From a virus, in IMG/VR virus record IMGVR_UViG_3300030109_002424, positions 1-29,819 of that record: DNA of 29,819 bases, one strand, 5' to 3'. The number at the start of each line of letters is the position of its first letter. The first letter of the stretch is position 1. The position numbers and the translations under genes are program-made. Under the pieces are notes generated by a model that saw only the letters and a program-made list of their open reading frames with translations, made no database searches and was not told where the DNA came from. Below are positions 15,594-22,640 of the stretch, piece after piece.

Positions 15594-15955
15594 TGTTAGA
15601 GCCTCACTATCAAATATTTAAAGAGAAATTAAAAGAAGTAAAATTTGTAAATATGAAAACTCATTTTCCAACAGTAGATAAATTTGTTGATAAAATAAAT
15701 CCAGATTTTGAAACAAATGGATTGTTATGTCCAATTGTTTTAGATTCGGATAAAGTACACATTAGAAGCGGTGTGCATAGATATGAATATTTTAAAGACA
15801 AATATGAATCTACATTATGTTATATTGGAGACAACATAGTAGAAACAAAATTTTTTCAATATTTAAATATATTTTGTTGGGAAAACCATCCTGTAAAAAA
15901 AATTGAATTAATTAAATTTATGTATGATAAGGTAATTGAAAATGTACGAAAATAG
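15593..15955 (+). CDS. ParB-like small protein within the oxygenase block
   Basis: The protein has 120 residues. Residues 43-51 (GLLCPIVLD) and 57-68 (IRSGVHRYEYFK) match the two hallmark stretches of ParB/sulfiredoxin-fold N-terminal domains, in which a GxxR-like loop binds nucleotide. The C-terminal helices (about 85-118) do not look like the ParB DNA-binding domain, so the protein is a stand-alone domain. Such domains occur as CTPases, nucleases and regulators, and also in some phage DNA-modification clusters. It overlaps both oxygenase-like neighbours (TAATG upstream, 14 bases downstream). Identification is by motif only. Confidence 0.5.
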   Translation: MLEPHYQIFKEKLKEVKFVNMKTHFPTVDKFVDKINPDFETNGLLCPIVLDSDKVHIRSGVHRYEYFKDKYESTLCYIGDNIVETKFFQYLNIFCWENHPVKKIELIKFMYDKVIENVRK

Positions 15956-16535
15956 ACATATCACAGAACCTAAATGGAAAAGTTGGATAATACAAACAAC
16001 ACAACCATTATTTACTCCAGATCAGTGTAGACAGATTATAGAATGTGGAAGACGACAAAAACCACAAACAGCACAAGTAGGAATGAATAAACCAGGTGGT
16101 GGAACAGATACAAAGAAAAGAGTTACAACAATATCATGGATACCATTTGAAGAAATGGGACATATGTATCGTGATTTGAATAACTTTATACAAAAAGCAA
16201 ATGAAAATCATTTTGGTTTTGGCGACATACAAGTTACAGAAAATGGACAATTTACAGAATATCCTGAAGGCGGTTTTTATGACTGGCATATGGATTGTGA
16301 TGTAAACATGCAACACGAACCACCGGTTAGAAAAATATCAATGACTCTTTTACTAAACGATCCATCAGAGTTTGAAGGAGGCGATCTTGAGTTAATGGCA
16401 CCTGGTAAATTTGCGGAATTAAAACAAGGCCATGCTATTTGTTTTGCTTCATTTTTAAATCACAGAGTCAATCCTGTAAAACGAGGTATTAGACAATCTT
16501 TAGTTTGTTGGTTTGGAGGTAAACCATTTAGATGA
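15942..16535 (+). CDS. 2OG-Fe(II) oxygenase, prolyl-4-hydroxylase / PKHD type
   Basis: The protein has 197 residues from ATG 15942. An in-frame TTG at 15936 would add two residues, but the ATG has an AAGG site about 9 bases upstream. The catalytic pattern is complete: YDWHMDCD gives His116 and Asp118, FLNHRV gives His174, and GIRQS gives Arg184, which should bind the 2OG carboxylate. FEGGDLEL (144-151) is another family hallmark. It belongs with PKHD-type hydroxylases, which modify proline or related side chains in proteins. It is soluble with no signal peptide. Substrate is unknown; candidates are virion or host proteins. It is the best supported oxygenase of the block. Confidence 0.8.
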   Translation: MYENRHITEPKWKSWIIQTTQPLFTPDQCRQIIECGRRQKPQTAQVGMNKPGGGTDTKKRVTTISWIPFEEMGHMYRDLNNFIQKANENHFGFGDIQVTENGQFTEYPEGGFYDWHMDCDVNMQHEPPVRKISMTLLLNDPSEFEGGDLELMAPGKFAELKQGHAICFASFLNHRVNPVKRGIRQSLVCWFGGKPFR

Positions 16536-17113
16536 TTAAAGAACAATTTTTTCCAACAACTATATATGGTAAAGATGTAAAGTTAGATAATCAAATGTTT
16601 GCTAACGAAATTGTTATGTGGTCTAAACGAGACCCTGGTTTAAAAAAAACAAATAAGAATGGTTGGCACTCTACAACAGAAATGCATAAAATTCCTGTGT
16701 ATCGACCTTTGGTAAATGAATTGTTTATAATGATGAATGATATATGGAAGGAAGAATGGTTAGACAGAGAGCCTGTAATAGGTAATATGTGGGCTAACAT
16801 AAATCCGCCAGGTGGATACAATGCTCCACATGTGCACCCTAATTGTTTATTCAGTGGTGTGTATTATATTAAGGCACCAGAAAATTCTGGTGATTTAGTT
16901 TGTAATGAACCAAGAGCAGGGGCAGTATTAAATATGCCTATGAGAAAAAAAGGTAAACCACCAAAGCATTTATGGAGAGAAGTACATTTACAACCTATAG
17001 AAGGTAGAATAATTATATTTCCATATTACCTTTGGCATTGTGTTGAACCTAATCAATCAAATGATATAAGAATATCAGTAAGTTTTAATTTTATACAACA
17101 TGGCTTTCAATAA
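16532..17113 (+). CDS. 2OG-Fe(II) oxygenase-like protein, TIGR02466 / PF13759 type
   Basis: The protein has 193 residues, the usual length for this family. Features are the N-terminal FFPTTIYG opening, a conserved MWANINPPGGYNAPHVHPN stretch with His100 and His102, then LFSGVYYIKAPE, and near the C-terminus IIIFPYYLWHCVEPN with His169 and a DIRISVSFNF strand with Arg180. Members are annotated as putative 2OG-Fe(II) oxygenases of unknown substrate and are frequent in cyanophages and pelagiphages. ATGA overlap with the upstream oxygenase and a 14-base overlap with the next one support coupled expression. Confidence 0.75.
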   Translation: MIKEQFFPTTIYGKDVKLDNQMFANEIVMWSKRDPGLKKTNKNGWHSTTEMHKIPVYRPLVNELFIMMNDIWKEEWLDREPVIGNMWANINPPGGYNAPHVHPNCLFSGVYYIKAPENSGDLVCNEPRAGAVLNMPMRKKGKPPKHLWREVHLQPIEGRIIIFPYYLWHCVEPNQSNDIRISVSFNFIQHGFQ

Positions 17114-17741
17114 ATATCAAGTAATTAAAAACGCTTTATCGTTCGATATTTCTAATTTTATTTTTAATTATTTTTTGCTTAAGAGAGATGCGGTTGCATT
17201 TATGTATGATAACAACCTAATCCATGACAATGGAATTATGGGCACTTGGACAGATCAACAAATACCTAATACTTACTCACATTATGCAGATCCTGTAATG
17301 GAAACTTTATTAGTAAAAATGTTACCTACAATGAAGCAACACACTGGTTTAGATTTAGTACCAACCTATTCTTATGCAAGGTTATATAAAAATGGAGATG
17401 AATTAAAAAGACATAAAGACAGGCCGAGTTGTGAAATATCCACTACATTAAATTTAGGTGGAGATCCATGGCCAATATTTATTGACGGAACAGGAGCTGA
17501 TACAGTTATAGATGAGTATAAAAATATACACAAACCTAATGCACCATCAGGCACAGAAGTATTATTAGATGTAGGAGATATGTTAGTGTACAGTGGATGT
17601 GATCTAGAACACTGGAGACCCCCTTTTGAGGGTCAAGTTTGTGGACAGGTTTTTTTACATTATAATCATCTAAATGGACCCTTTGCTGATAAAAATAAAT
17701 TTGATAGAAGGCCTATGCTTGGTTTACCTAAGATAGGATAG
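17100..17741 (+). CDS. 2OG-Fe(II) oxygenase-like protein (HxD type)
   Basis: The protein has 213 residues. YARLYKNGDELKRHKDRPS gives His105 and Asp107 of the HxD motif. VGDMLVYSGCDLEHWR gives the distal His171, with Arg173 close by. The usual Arg about 10 residues after the distal His is not evident, so co-substrate binding may differ or use Arg173. Similar proteins are common in marine phages and in SAR11 bacteria, without a known substrate. It is the fourth and last oxygenase-like gene of the block. A 38-base gap with a candidate promoter follows it. Confidence 0.7.
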   Translation: MAFNKYQVIKNALSFDISNFIFNYFLLKRDAVAFMYDNNLIHDNGIMGTWTDQQIPNTYSHYADPVMETLLVKMLPTMKQHTGLDLVPTYSYARLYKNGDELKRHKDRPSCEISTTLNLGGDPWPIFIDGTGADTVIDEYKNIHKPNAPSGTEVLLDVGDMLVYSGCDLEHWRPPFEGQVCGQVFLHYNHLNGPFADKNKFDRRPMLGLPKIG

Positions 17742-17743
17742 GG

Positions 17744-17772
17744 TTTATAGGATGAGTTTTTTAGTTTATACT
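17744..17772 (+). promoter_or_regulatory. Candidate sigma70-like promoter before the tail hub gene
   Basis: TTTATA (17744-17749) and TATACT (17767-17772) are spaced by 17 bases and match the -35 and -10 consensus at 4 of 6 and 5 of 6 positions. They lie in the 38-base gap before ATG 17780, which has no good ribosome binding site. If real, the leader would be nearly absent. AT-rich composition makes chance matches likely. Confidence 0.35.
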
Positions 17773-17779
17773 TAATATT

Positions 17780-19981
17780 ATGGCATTACGTAAAGTACAA
17801 TTAATACCTGGATATGATAAACAAATTACTGAAACCGGTGCTGAGGGGCGATGGACCGGAGGCCAGTACGTAAGGTTTAGATATGGTTTACCTGAAAAAA
17901 TAGGTGGATGGTCACAAAAAGGTGCAACAAGTCTTGTTGGAGTAGCTAGAGATCAACATACTTGGTTTGACTTATCGGGTAATAGATATGCAGCTATCGG
18001 CACTGATAAAGTTTTATATATTTATTATGAAGGTACTTTCTACGATATTCACCCATTAGATGCTTCTAAACAAAAAGCTGGTATGACTAATTGTTTTACC
18101 ACAACAAATGGTTCACCTACAGTTACAGTAAGCACAGGCACTGGACATGGGTTATCAGAAGGAGATTTAATTGTTTTTTCTTCTGTAAGTTTAATTCCTG
18201 GATCTTCAGGATTTACTGCTGCAGACTTTACAAAAACATTTGAAGTAAAAACAGTTCCTACAACAACTACTTTTACTATTACTATGTCTAAAAACGAATC
18301 AGGAACTGCATTCACGACTACCGGAACCGCGACCTTAGACGCTTACTTTGTAGTAGGACCAAGATTTCAATTACCTGGATTTGGTTGGGCTACAGGACAA
18401 TGGGGTGGTACAACCACAACATCAACTACAACAATAAATAATTCAGGAACTTTTGCTGCAGGAGCTACATCGGTGGTTTTAACTTCATCAGCAACCATGC
18501 CGGCATCAGGAACTTTATTAATAGGCTCAGGAGCTACAGCAGAATTAATTACATATACATCCAACAACACAGCAACAAATACAATTTCTGGTATATCTAG
18601 AGGTCAAGGCGGAACTTCCGATGTAACGCATGCAAATGGTTCTACAATTCAAGATGCATCAAGTTATACAGGATGGGGATCAGCTACAGCTGCAGGTGTT
18701 ATTTTAGATCCAGGTCAATGGAAGTTGACTAATTTTGGTCAAAAATTAATAGCCTTAATATTTAATAGCGTTGTTGTTGAGTGGGATCCTTCGTCATCAG
18801 GAGCCTTATCCAATCCTAATAGAGCTACTTTAGTAACTGGTGCGCCTACAGCATCAAGAGACATGATAGTTTCTACCCCAGATAGACACTTGTGTTTCTT
18901 TGGGACAGAAACAGTCATTGGCACAACTAGCTCACAAGATGATATGTTTTTAAGATTCTCTGATCAAGAAGATATAAATGTGTATACACCAACAGCAACC
19001 AACACTTCTGGTACACAAAGACTTGCTGACGGTTCTAGAATCATGGGAGTATTAGTTGGTAGAAACGGTAATTATATTTGGACTGATACAGCTTTATTTA
19101 CTATGAGATTTATTGGAGCTCCATTTACATTTGGTTTTGAACAAGTAGGTACAAACTGTGGTTTAATATCACCACACGCAGCTTTAGAAGTAGATGGTAT
19201 AATCTATTGGATGTCTGAAGATAGTTTCTTTTATTTTGATGGTGCATCTGTAAAAAAACTTCCTTGTCTTGTTGAAGACTACGTATTTGGTGATTTAAAT
19301 AACGATGCTGAATTAATTGTACATGCTGGTGTAAATGATAAGTTTAATGAAATTACTTGGTTCTATCCTACTGCAGGATCTACAGCTATAGATAGATCTG
19401 TAACATATAATACAAGAGATTCACAAAACATACCGGGTGGAGTTTGGACTACAAATGATGGTTCGTTAATTAAAAGAACAACTTGGGTAGATCAGGGTGT
19501 TTTTGGAAAACCTCTGGCTACATCTTACAGTTCTTCAGAAGCTCCATCACAGGGTGAGATACCAGGTATATCAAATGGTGCCACAACATACTATGAACAC
19601 GAAACAGGAAACGATCAAGTTTTAGCTGATGGTACAACAACAGCAATACCTGCTCAAATTGAGTCTGGTGACTTTGATATTGATCGAGATGGAGATGGAG
19701 AATTTATGATGAGAATAGCAAGATTTATTCCTGACTTTAAAAACCAAGTAGGTAACGCTCAAGTAACTATTTTTTTAAGAGACTTCCCTTCAGATACAAG
19801 ATCTTCATCAGCATCTGGACCATTGATAACAGGACCATTTACAGTTACAACAAGTACAAAACAAGTATTTTGTAGATCAAGAGGAAGAGCTGCATCTTTT
19901 AAAATAGCCAATACAGGCACGGGACAAACCTGGAGATTTGGTACATTTAGAGCAGACATACAAATAGGAGGTAGAAGGTAA
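17780..19981 (+). CDS. P22 gp10-like tail hub / nozzle protein with inserted domains
   Basis: The protein has 733 residues. The opening (LRKVQLIPGYDKQITETGAE, then VRFRYGLPEKIGGW) is typical of the large marine-phage family related to P22 gp10, the packaged-DNA stabilisation protein that forms the tail hub below gp4. Propeller-like beta repeats fill most of the chain (residues about 55-95 and 300-600). Two small beta domains appear inserted: about 101-188 with GHGLSEGDLIVFSS, and about 218-295 with PASGTLLIGSGATAELITYT and GISRGQGGTSDVTH. Both recur in other phage tail proteins as I recall. It pairs with the gp4-like gene at 3855, which is 13 kb away. The C-terminal region is a beta domain ending in IGGRR. 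Confidence 0.7.
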   Translation: MALRKVQLIPGYDKQITETGAEGRWTGGQYVRFRYGLPEKIGGWSQKGATSLVGVARDQHTWFDLSGNRYAAIGTDKVLYIYYEGTFYDIHPLDASKQKAGMTNCFTTTNGSPTVTVSTGTGHGLSEGDLIVFSSVSLIPGSSGFTAADFTKTFEVKTVPTTTTFTITMSKNESGTAFTTTGTATLDAYFVVGPRFQLPGFGWATGQWGGTTTTSTTTINNSGTFAAGATSVVLTSSATMPASGTLLIGSGATAELITYTSNNTATNTISGISRGQGGTSDVTHANGSTIQDASSYTGWGSATAAGVILDPGQWKLTNFGQKLIALIFNSVVVEWDPSSSGALSNPNRATLVTGAPTASRDMIVSTPDRHLCFFGTETVIGTTSSQDDMFLRFSDQEDINVYTPTATNTSGTQRLADGSRIMGVLVGRNGNYIWTDTALFTMRFIGAPFTFGFEQVGTNCGLISPHAALEVDGIIYWMSEDSFFYFDGASVKKLPCLVEDYVFGDLNNDAELIVHAGVNDKFNEITWFYPTAGSTAIDRSVTYNTRDSQNIPGGVWTTNDGSLIKRTTWVDQGVFGKPLATSYSSSEAPSQGEIPGISNGATTYYEHETGNDQVLADGTTTAIPAQIESGDFDIDRDGDGEFMMRIARFIPDFKNQVGNAQVTIFLRDFPSDTRSSSASGPLITGPFTVTTSTKQVFCRSRGRAASFKIANTGTGQTWRFGTFRADIQIGGRR

Positions 19982-20148
19982 TGGCAAAAATTAATGAAAT
20001 TGTTTCACAAGCAACACCAAATTATCAACCATCAAATTTAAATCAATTTGGTAGAGATATTAACAATATTATACAAACACTAAATTCAACTTACCCACAG
20101 GATATTAAAGAAGAGTCAGAAGCTATATCTTACTTTTTAAATGATTAA
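19981..20148 (+). CDS. Small conserved hypothetical protein
   Basis: The protein has 55 residues, is mostly helical and slightly acidic, beginning MAKINEIVSQATPNYQPSN. It overlaps the upstream stop (TAATGG) and the next ATG (TAATG), so it is almost certainly translated as part of this chain. It has no cysteine, no signal and no recognisable motif. It may be a minor structural or chaperone protein for the tail hub; this is inferred from position alone. Confidence 0.6.
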   Translation: MAKINEIVSQATPNYQPSNLNQFGRDINNIIQTLNSTYPQDIKEESEAISYFLND

Positions 20149-20288
20149 TGTCTAAAAAGAAAAAAAGTCAATTTGGAACTGCGTGGTATGAAAGAGCAAA
20201 GCCTAAAAAAAGGCCTGGAAGGCATAAAAAAAACCTTAACAAAAGTGAAAAACGGATGTATAAGAAATACAATCGACAAGGAAGATAA
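20148..20288 (+). CDS. Very small, very basic protein
   Basis: The protein has 46 residues, of which roughly half are Lys or Arg, with a central TAWYERAKPKKRPGRHKK phrase. I remember near-identical short proteins in several marine phage groups, which argues for a real gene. Tight TAATG overlaps on both sides support translation. The charge suggests RNA, DNA or ribosome binding. No fold can be assigned. Confidence 0.65.
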   Translation: MSKKKKSQFGTAWYERAKPKKRPGRHKKNLNKSEKRMYKKYNRQGR

Positions 20289-20617
20289 TGGCAAATAAAT
20301 TTGTAAACAGACAATTTAACTTAACTACAACTAATCCAGTATCGGTTTATACTTGTCCTGCTGAAACAGTAGCTATGATTAAAAGTGTTCAGGTATTAAA
20401 TTCAAGTTCAGGTACAGTTAGTGTAACGGCTTCTATCAGAGACAATTCAGCTACTACAGATTTTAATTTTTCTAAAAGAACTTTAGCAACTGGTACATCA
20501 TCAGATTTAATTACAGGTGTAAAAGTGTTTGAAGAAAACGATATATTAAAAATAAAATCAAGTCATACCAGTGTTATTACAGGAACAGTAGCCATACTAG
20601 AACAAGACAGAACTTAA
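20288..20617 (+). CDS. Small beta-rich virion protein
   Basis: The protein has 109 residues and is rich in Thr, Ser and Val with alternating hydrophobic residues, as in an immunoglobulin-like or jelly-roll fold. It has no signal, membrane or catalytic motif. It is coupled to both neighbours by TAATG overlaps and lies a little downstream of the tail hub gene. Short beta-sandwich proteins of this look are often tail or capsid decoration proteins in marine phages. That role is an inference. Confidence 0.6.
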   Translation: MANKFVNRQFNLTTTNPVSVYTCPAETVAMIKSVQVLNSSSGTVSVTASIRDNSATTDFNFSKRTLATGTSSDLITGVKVFEENDILKIKSSHTSVITGTVAILEQDRT

Positions 20618-20826
20618 TGACAGATTATACAATTATCAATGGTGAGAAAGTGCCCATCATAAAATGTGAGGCAGAAACTACAATTACAAATATAAAAACA
20701 GGAAAAGTTTACAAAAACGAAGAAGAAGTAAAGCTTGAAAATCCTGACCCAAAAGATATAAAAAGGGATGTCAAAATTATTATTCCCAAAGGATTTGATG
20801 TGGTTGGGGAAGAGCCTTTAAAATGA
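20617..20826 (+). CDS. Small hypothetical protein
   Basis: The protein has 69 residues and is acidic and mixed-charge, with an N-terminal beta-like stretch (TDYTIINGEKVPII) and a Lys/Glu-rich middle. It has one cysteine and no recognisable motif. It starts in a TAATG overlap and its stop overlaps the glycosyltransferase ATG (ATGA), so it bridges the structural and glycosyltransferase genes in one translational chain. I recall similar short proteins in marine phages without a function. Confidence 0.6.
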   Translation: MTDYTIINGEKVPIIKCEAETTITNIKTGKVYKNEEEVKLENPDPKDIKRDVKIIIPKGFDVVGEEPLK

Positions 20827-21764
20827 AAGCAGCAGGCGGCACAGAAATACAATTTGCAGAACTTAAAAAAAGAATAGATCCTAGCTATTTTAAAAAAATA
20901 CAAATAACTACATCCGTTCCAGAAAAAGAACCTATTGATCCAGATAAAATAAATATTTTGTGGATGAAAAATTCTTATGATCAACCTAATATAGCTCCTT
21001 GGTTTAGAATTAAAGAAAACCATAGAAAATATGATTGGTATGTTTTTAATACGCATTGGTGTTATGAAAAATTTAGATATGCTTATGGATTACCTACACA
21101 CAAATGTTGCGTAATAAAAAATGCCTTACCTGCTACAGAATGGATAGATAGACCAAAATTTAAAAAAGGAGATCCAATCAAACTTATACACACTTCAACA
21201 CCTTGGCGTGGTTTAAATGTTTTACTAGGAGCAATGGAACTCATGAAGAGAGATGACATCACATTAGATGTTTATAGCTCAACAAAAATTTACGGTAGTG
21301 AGTTTGAACTTCAGAATGATAAACAATTTAAACCTATGTATGATAAAATGGAAGAATTAAAAAATGTTAATCATGTTGGGTACAAACCAAATAATGAAAT
21401 AATACAAGCTATGCAAAAAACACAAATTTTTGCATACCCATCCATTTGGGAAGAGACTTGTTGTATATCTGCAATCGAAGCAATGGCAGCAGGTAATATG
21501 GCAGTAGTAACTAATTTCGGTGCTTTGTTTGAAACTTGCACTGAATATGCTCATTATGTAAATTATGAAACTGACATGTATACTCTAGCAAAAAAATTTA
21601 AAGTAATAATAGAATTTGTTGCAGATAACTATCATGAGCCAGTGCTTCACGATCGATTAAAAGATCAAATGAAATATTATAGAACCTTTTATAATTGGGA
21701 TATGCGAGCAAAAGAATGGACAAGTTTATTTGATCAACTGTTGAGTATGAAAGGATATGCATGA
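20823..21764 (+). CDS. GT-B glycosyltransferase (GT4-like)
   Basis: The protein has 313 residues. AGGTE at residues 4-8 resembles the Gly-rich loop near the N-terminus of GT-B enzymes, so the usual first strand before it is missing or very short. PWRGLNVLLGAM (127-138) starts the C-terminal Rossmann domain. The EX7E donor motif is present as ETCCISAIE (Glu211 and Glu219), followed by EAMAAGNMAVVTNFGA. Such enzymes move a sugar from a nucleotide-sugar donor. The family is familiar from marine phages. It forms a pair with the next gene (4-base overlap). The acceptor could be a virion protein, host lipid or polysaccharide, or modified DNA. Confidence 0.75.
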   Translation: MKAAGGTEIQFAELKKRIDPSYFKKIQITTSVPEKEPIDPDKINILWMKNSYDQPNIAPWFRIKENHRKYDWYVFNTHWCYEKFRYAYGLPTHKCCVIKNALPATEWIDRPKFKKGDPIKLIHTSTPWRGLNVLLGAMELMKRDDITLDVYSSTKIYGSEFELQNDKQFKPMYDKMEELKNVNHVGYKPNNEIIQAMQKTQIFAYPSIWEETCCISAIEAMAAGNMAVVTNFGALFETCTEYAHYVNYETDMYTLAKKFKVIIEFVADNYHEPVLHDRLKDQMKYYRTFYNWDMRAKEWTSLFDQLLSMKGYA

Positions 21765-22606
21765 CAATTAAAATAGATGAAAGAAGTATCATTAATGAAA
21801 AAAATATATTTGGACAAAATACTGATAAAGGGAATGATGTTTTAGAATGGGATAAGAAAAAAGAACATCCCATTAAATTATTTTTTACTTCTCCTTGTCA
21901 TGGTGGAGTAGATATTCATTACATGAGAGCAACATTAGAATTACAAGCAATGTTACAAAGACATAAAATACCAGTTACTTTTCATTTGATACAATCATCA
22001 ATTGTTACTCAAGGTAGAAATTTATGTACAGCTGCGTTTTTAAAATCTGAGTGCACACATATGTTATTTGTAGATACTGACGTAGAATTTGATGAAACAT
22101 CCTTACTTACAATGCTTGAAGCTGATAAAGATATAGTTTTAACTCCTTACCCTATGAAAGTTATAGACTGGGATAAAGCAAAAAGTATAAGTGAAAAATC
22201 AGGAAGGCATATAAGTAAGTGTGGTTATTACTATCCAATGGCTTTTGTAGATCCTGAAAACATTGATTGTTCAGAAGGAATAACAGAAATTAAAAGAGGT
22301 CCTGCTGGATTTATGTTGATTAAAAGACAAGTGTTTGAGAAAATGGCAAAAGAATATCCTCATTTAAGAATACGACAACAAACGATGTTGAACCAACAAA
22401 TGCGTAAAACAGACCAGTTTTATAACTTTTGGGACACTGAATTCAATGAAGAAAAAGGAACTTTTATGGGTGAAGATTTTGCTTTTTGTAAAAAGTGGAC
22501 TGACATAGGAGGTAAAATATATGCTAATGTAGATGCATATATTACTCATCATGGAGACTATAGTTATAAGGGTAGGTTTATTGACGAAGGCGAAAAAATT
22601 AAGTAA
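21761..22606 (+). CDS. GT-A fold glycosyltransferase-like protein
   Basis: The protein has 281 residues. The DxD metal motif is present as LFVDTDVEF (Asp105 and Asp107), preceded by SIVTQGRNLCTAAFL, which fits the nucleotide-sugar binding region of GT-A enzymes. MGEDFAFCKKW near residue 228 is a likely catalytic or acceptor loop with acidic residues, followed by HHGDYSY. No membrane segment is seen. It overlaps the GT-B gene by 4 bases, so the two are probably made together and may act in sequence. Related proteins are common in marine phages and in T4-like cyanophages. The acceptor is unknown. Confidence 0.7.
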   Translation: MTIKIDERSIINEKNIFGQNTDKGNDVLEWDKKKEHPIKLFFTSPCHGGVDIHYMRATLELQAMLQRHKIPVTFHLIQSSIVTQGRNLCTAAFLKSECTHMLFVDTDVEFDETSLLTMLEADKDIVLTPYPMKVIDWDKAKSISEKSGRHISKCGYYYPMAFVDPENIDCSEGITEIKRGPAGFMLIKRQVFEKMAKEYPHLRIRQQTMLNQQMRKTDQFYNFWDTEFNEEKGTFMGEDFAFCKKWTDIGGKIYANVDAYITHHGDYSYKGRFIDEGEKIK

Positions 22607-22613
22607 ATTGGAA

Positions 22614-22627
22614 TAAATACGTATTTA
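22614..22627. other. Perfect 14-bp palindrome upstream of the ejection-protein module
   Basis: TAAATACGTATTTA is its own reverse complement. It lies in the 34-base gap before ATG 22641, just upstream of the CAGGAGAAAT ribosome binding site. It occupies the same place relative to its gene as the AAAGGGCCCTTT palindrome before 3005, though the sequences differ. It may be an operator-like site, an RNA processing site or chance in AT-rich DNA. Confidence 0.35.
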
Positions 22628-22640
22628 AAACAGGAGAAAT

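Noticed and set aside
17710-17760. Terminator after the last oxygenase gene (CTTGG...CCTAAG followed by T-run)
   Set aside because: The stem is short and bulged, lies inside the coding sequence, and the T-run is about 30 bases away.
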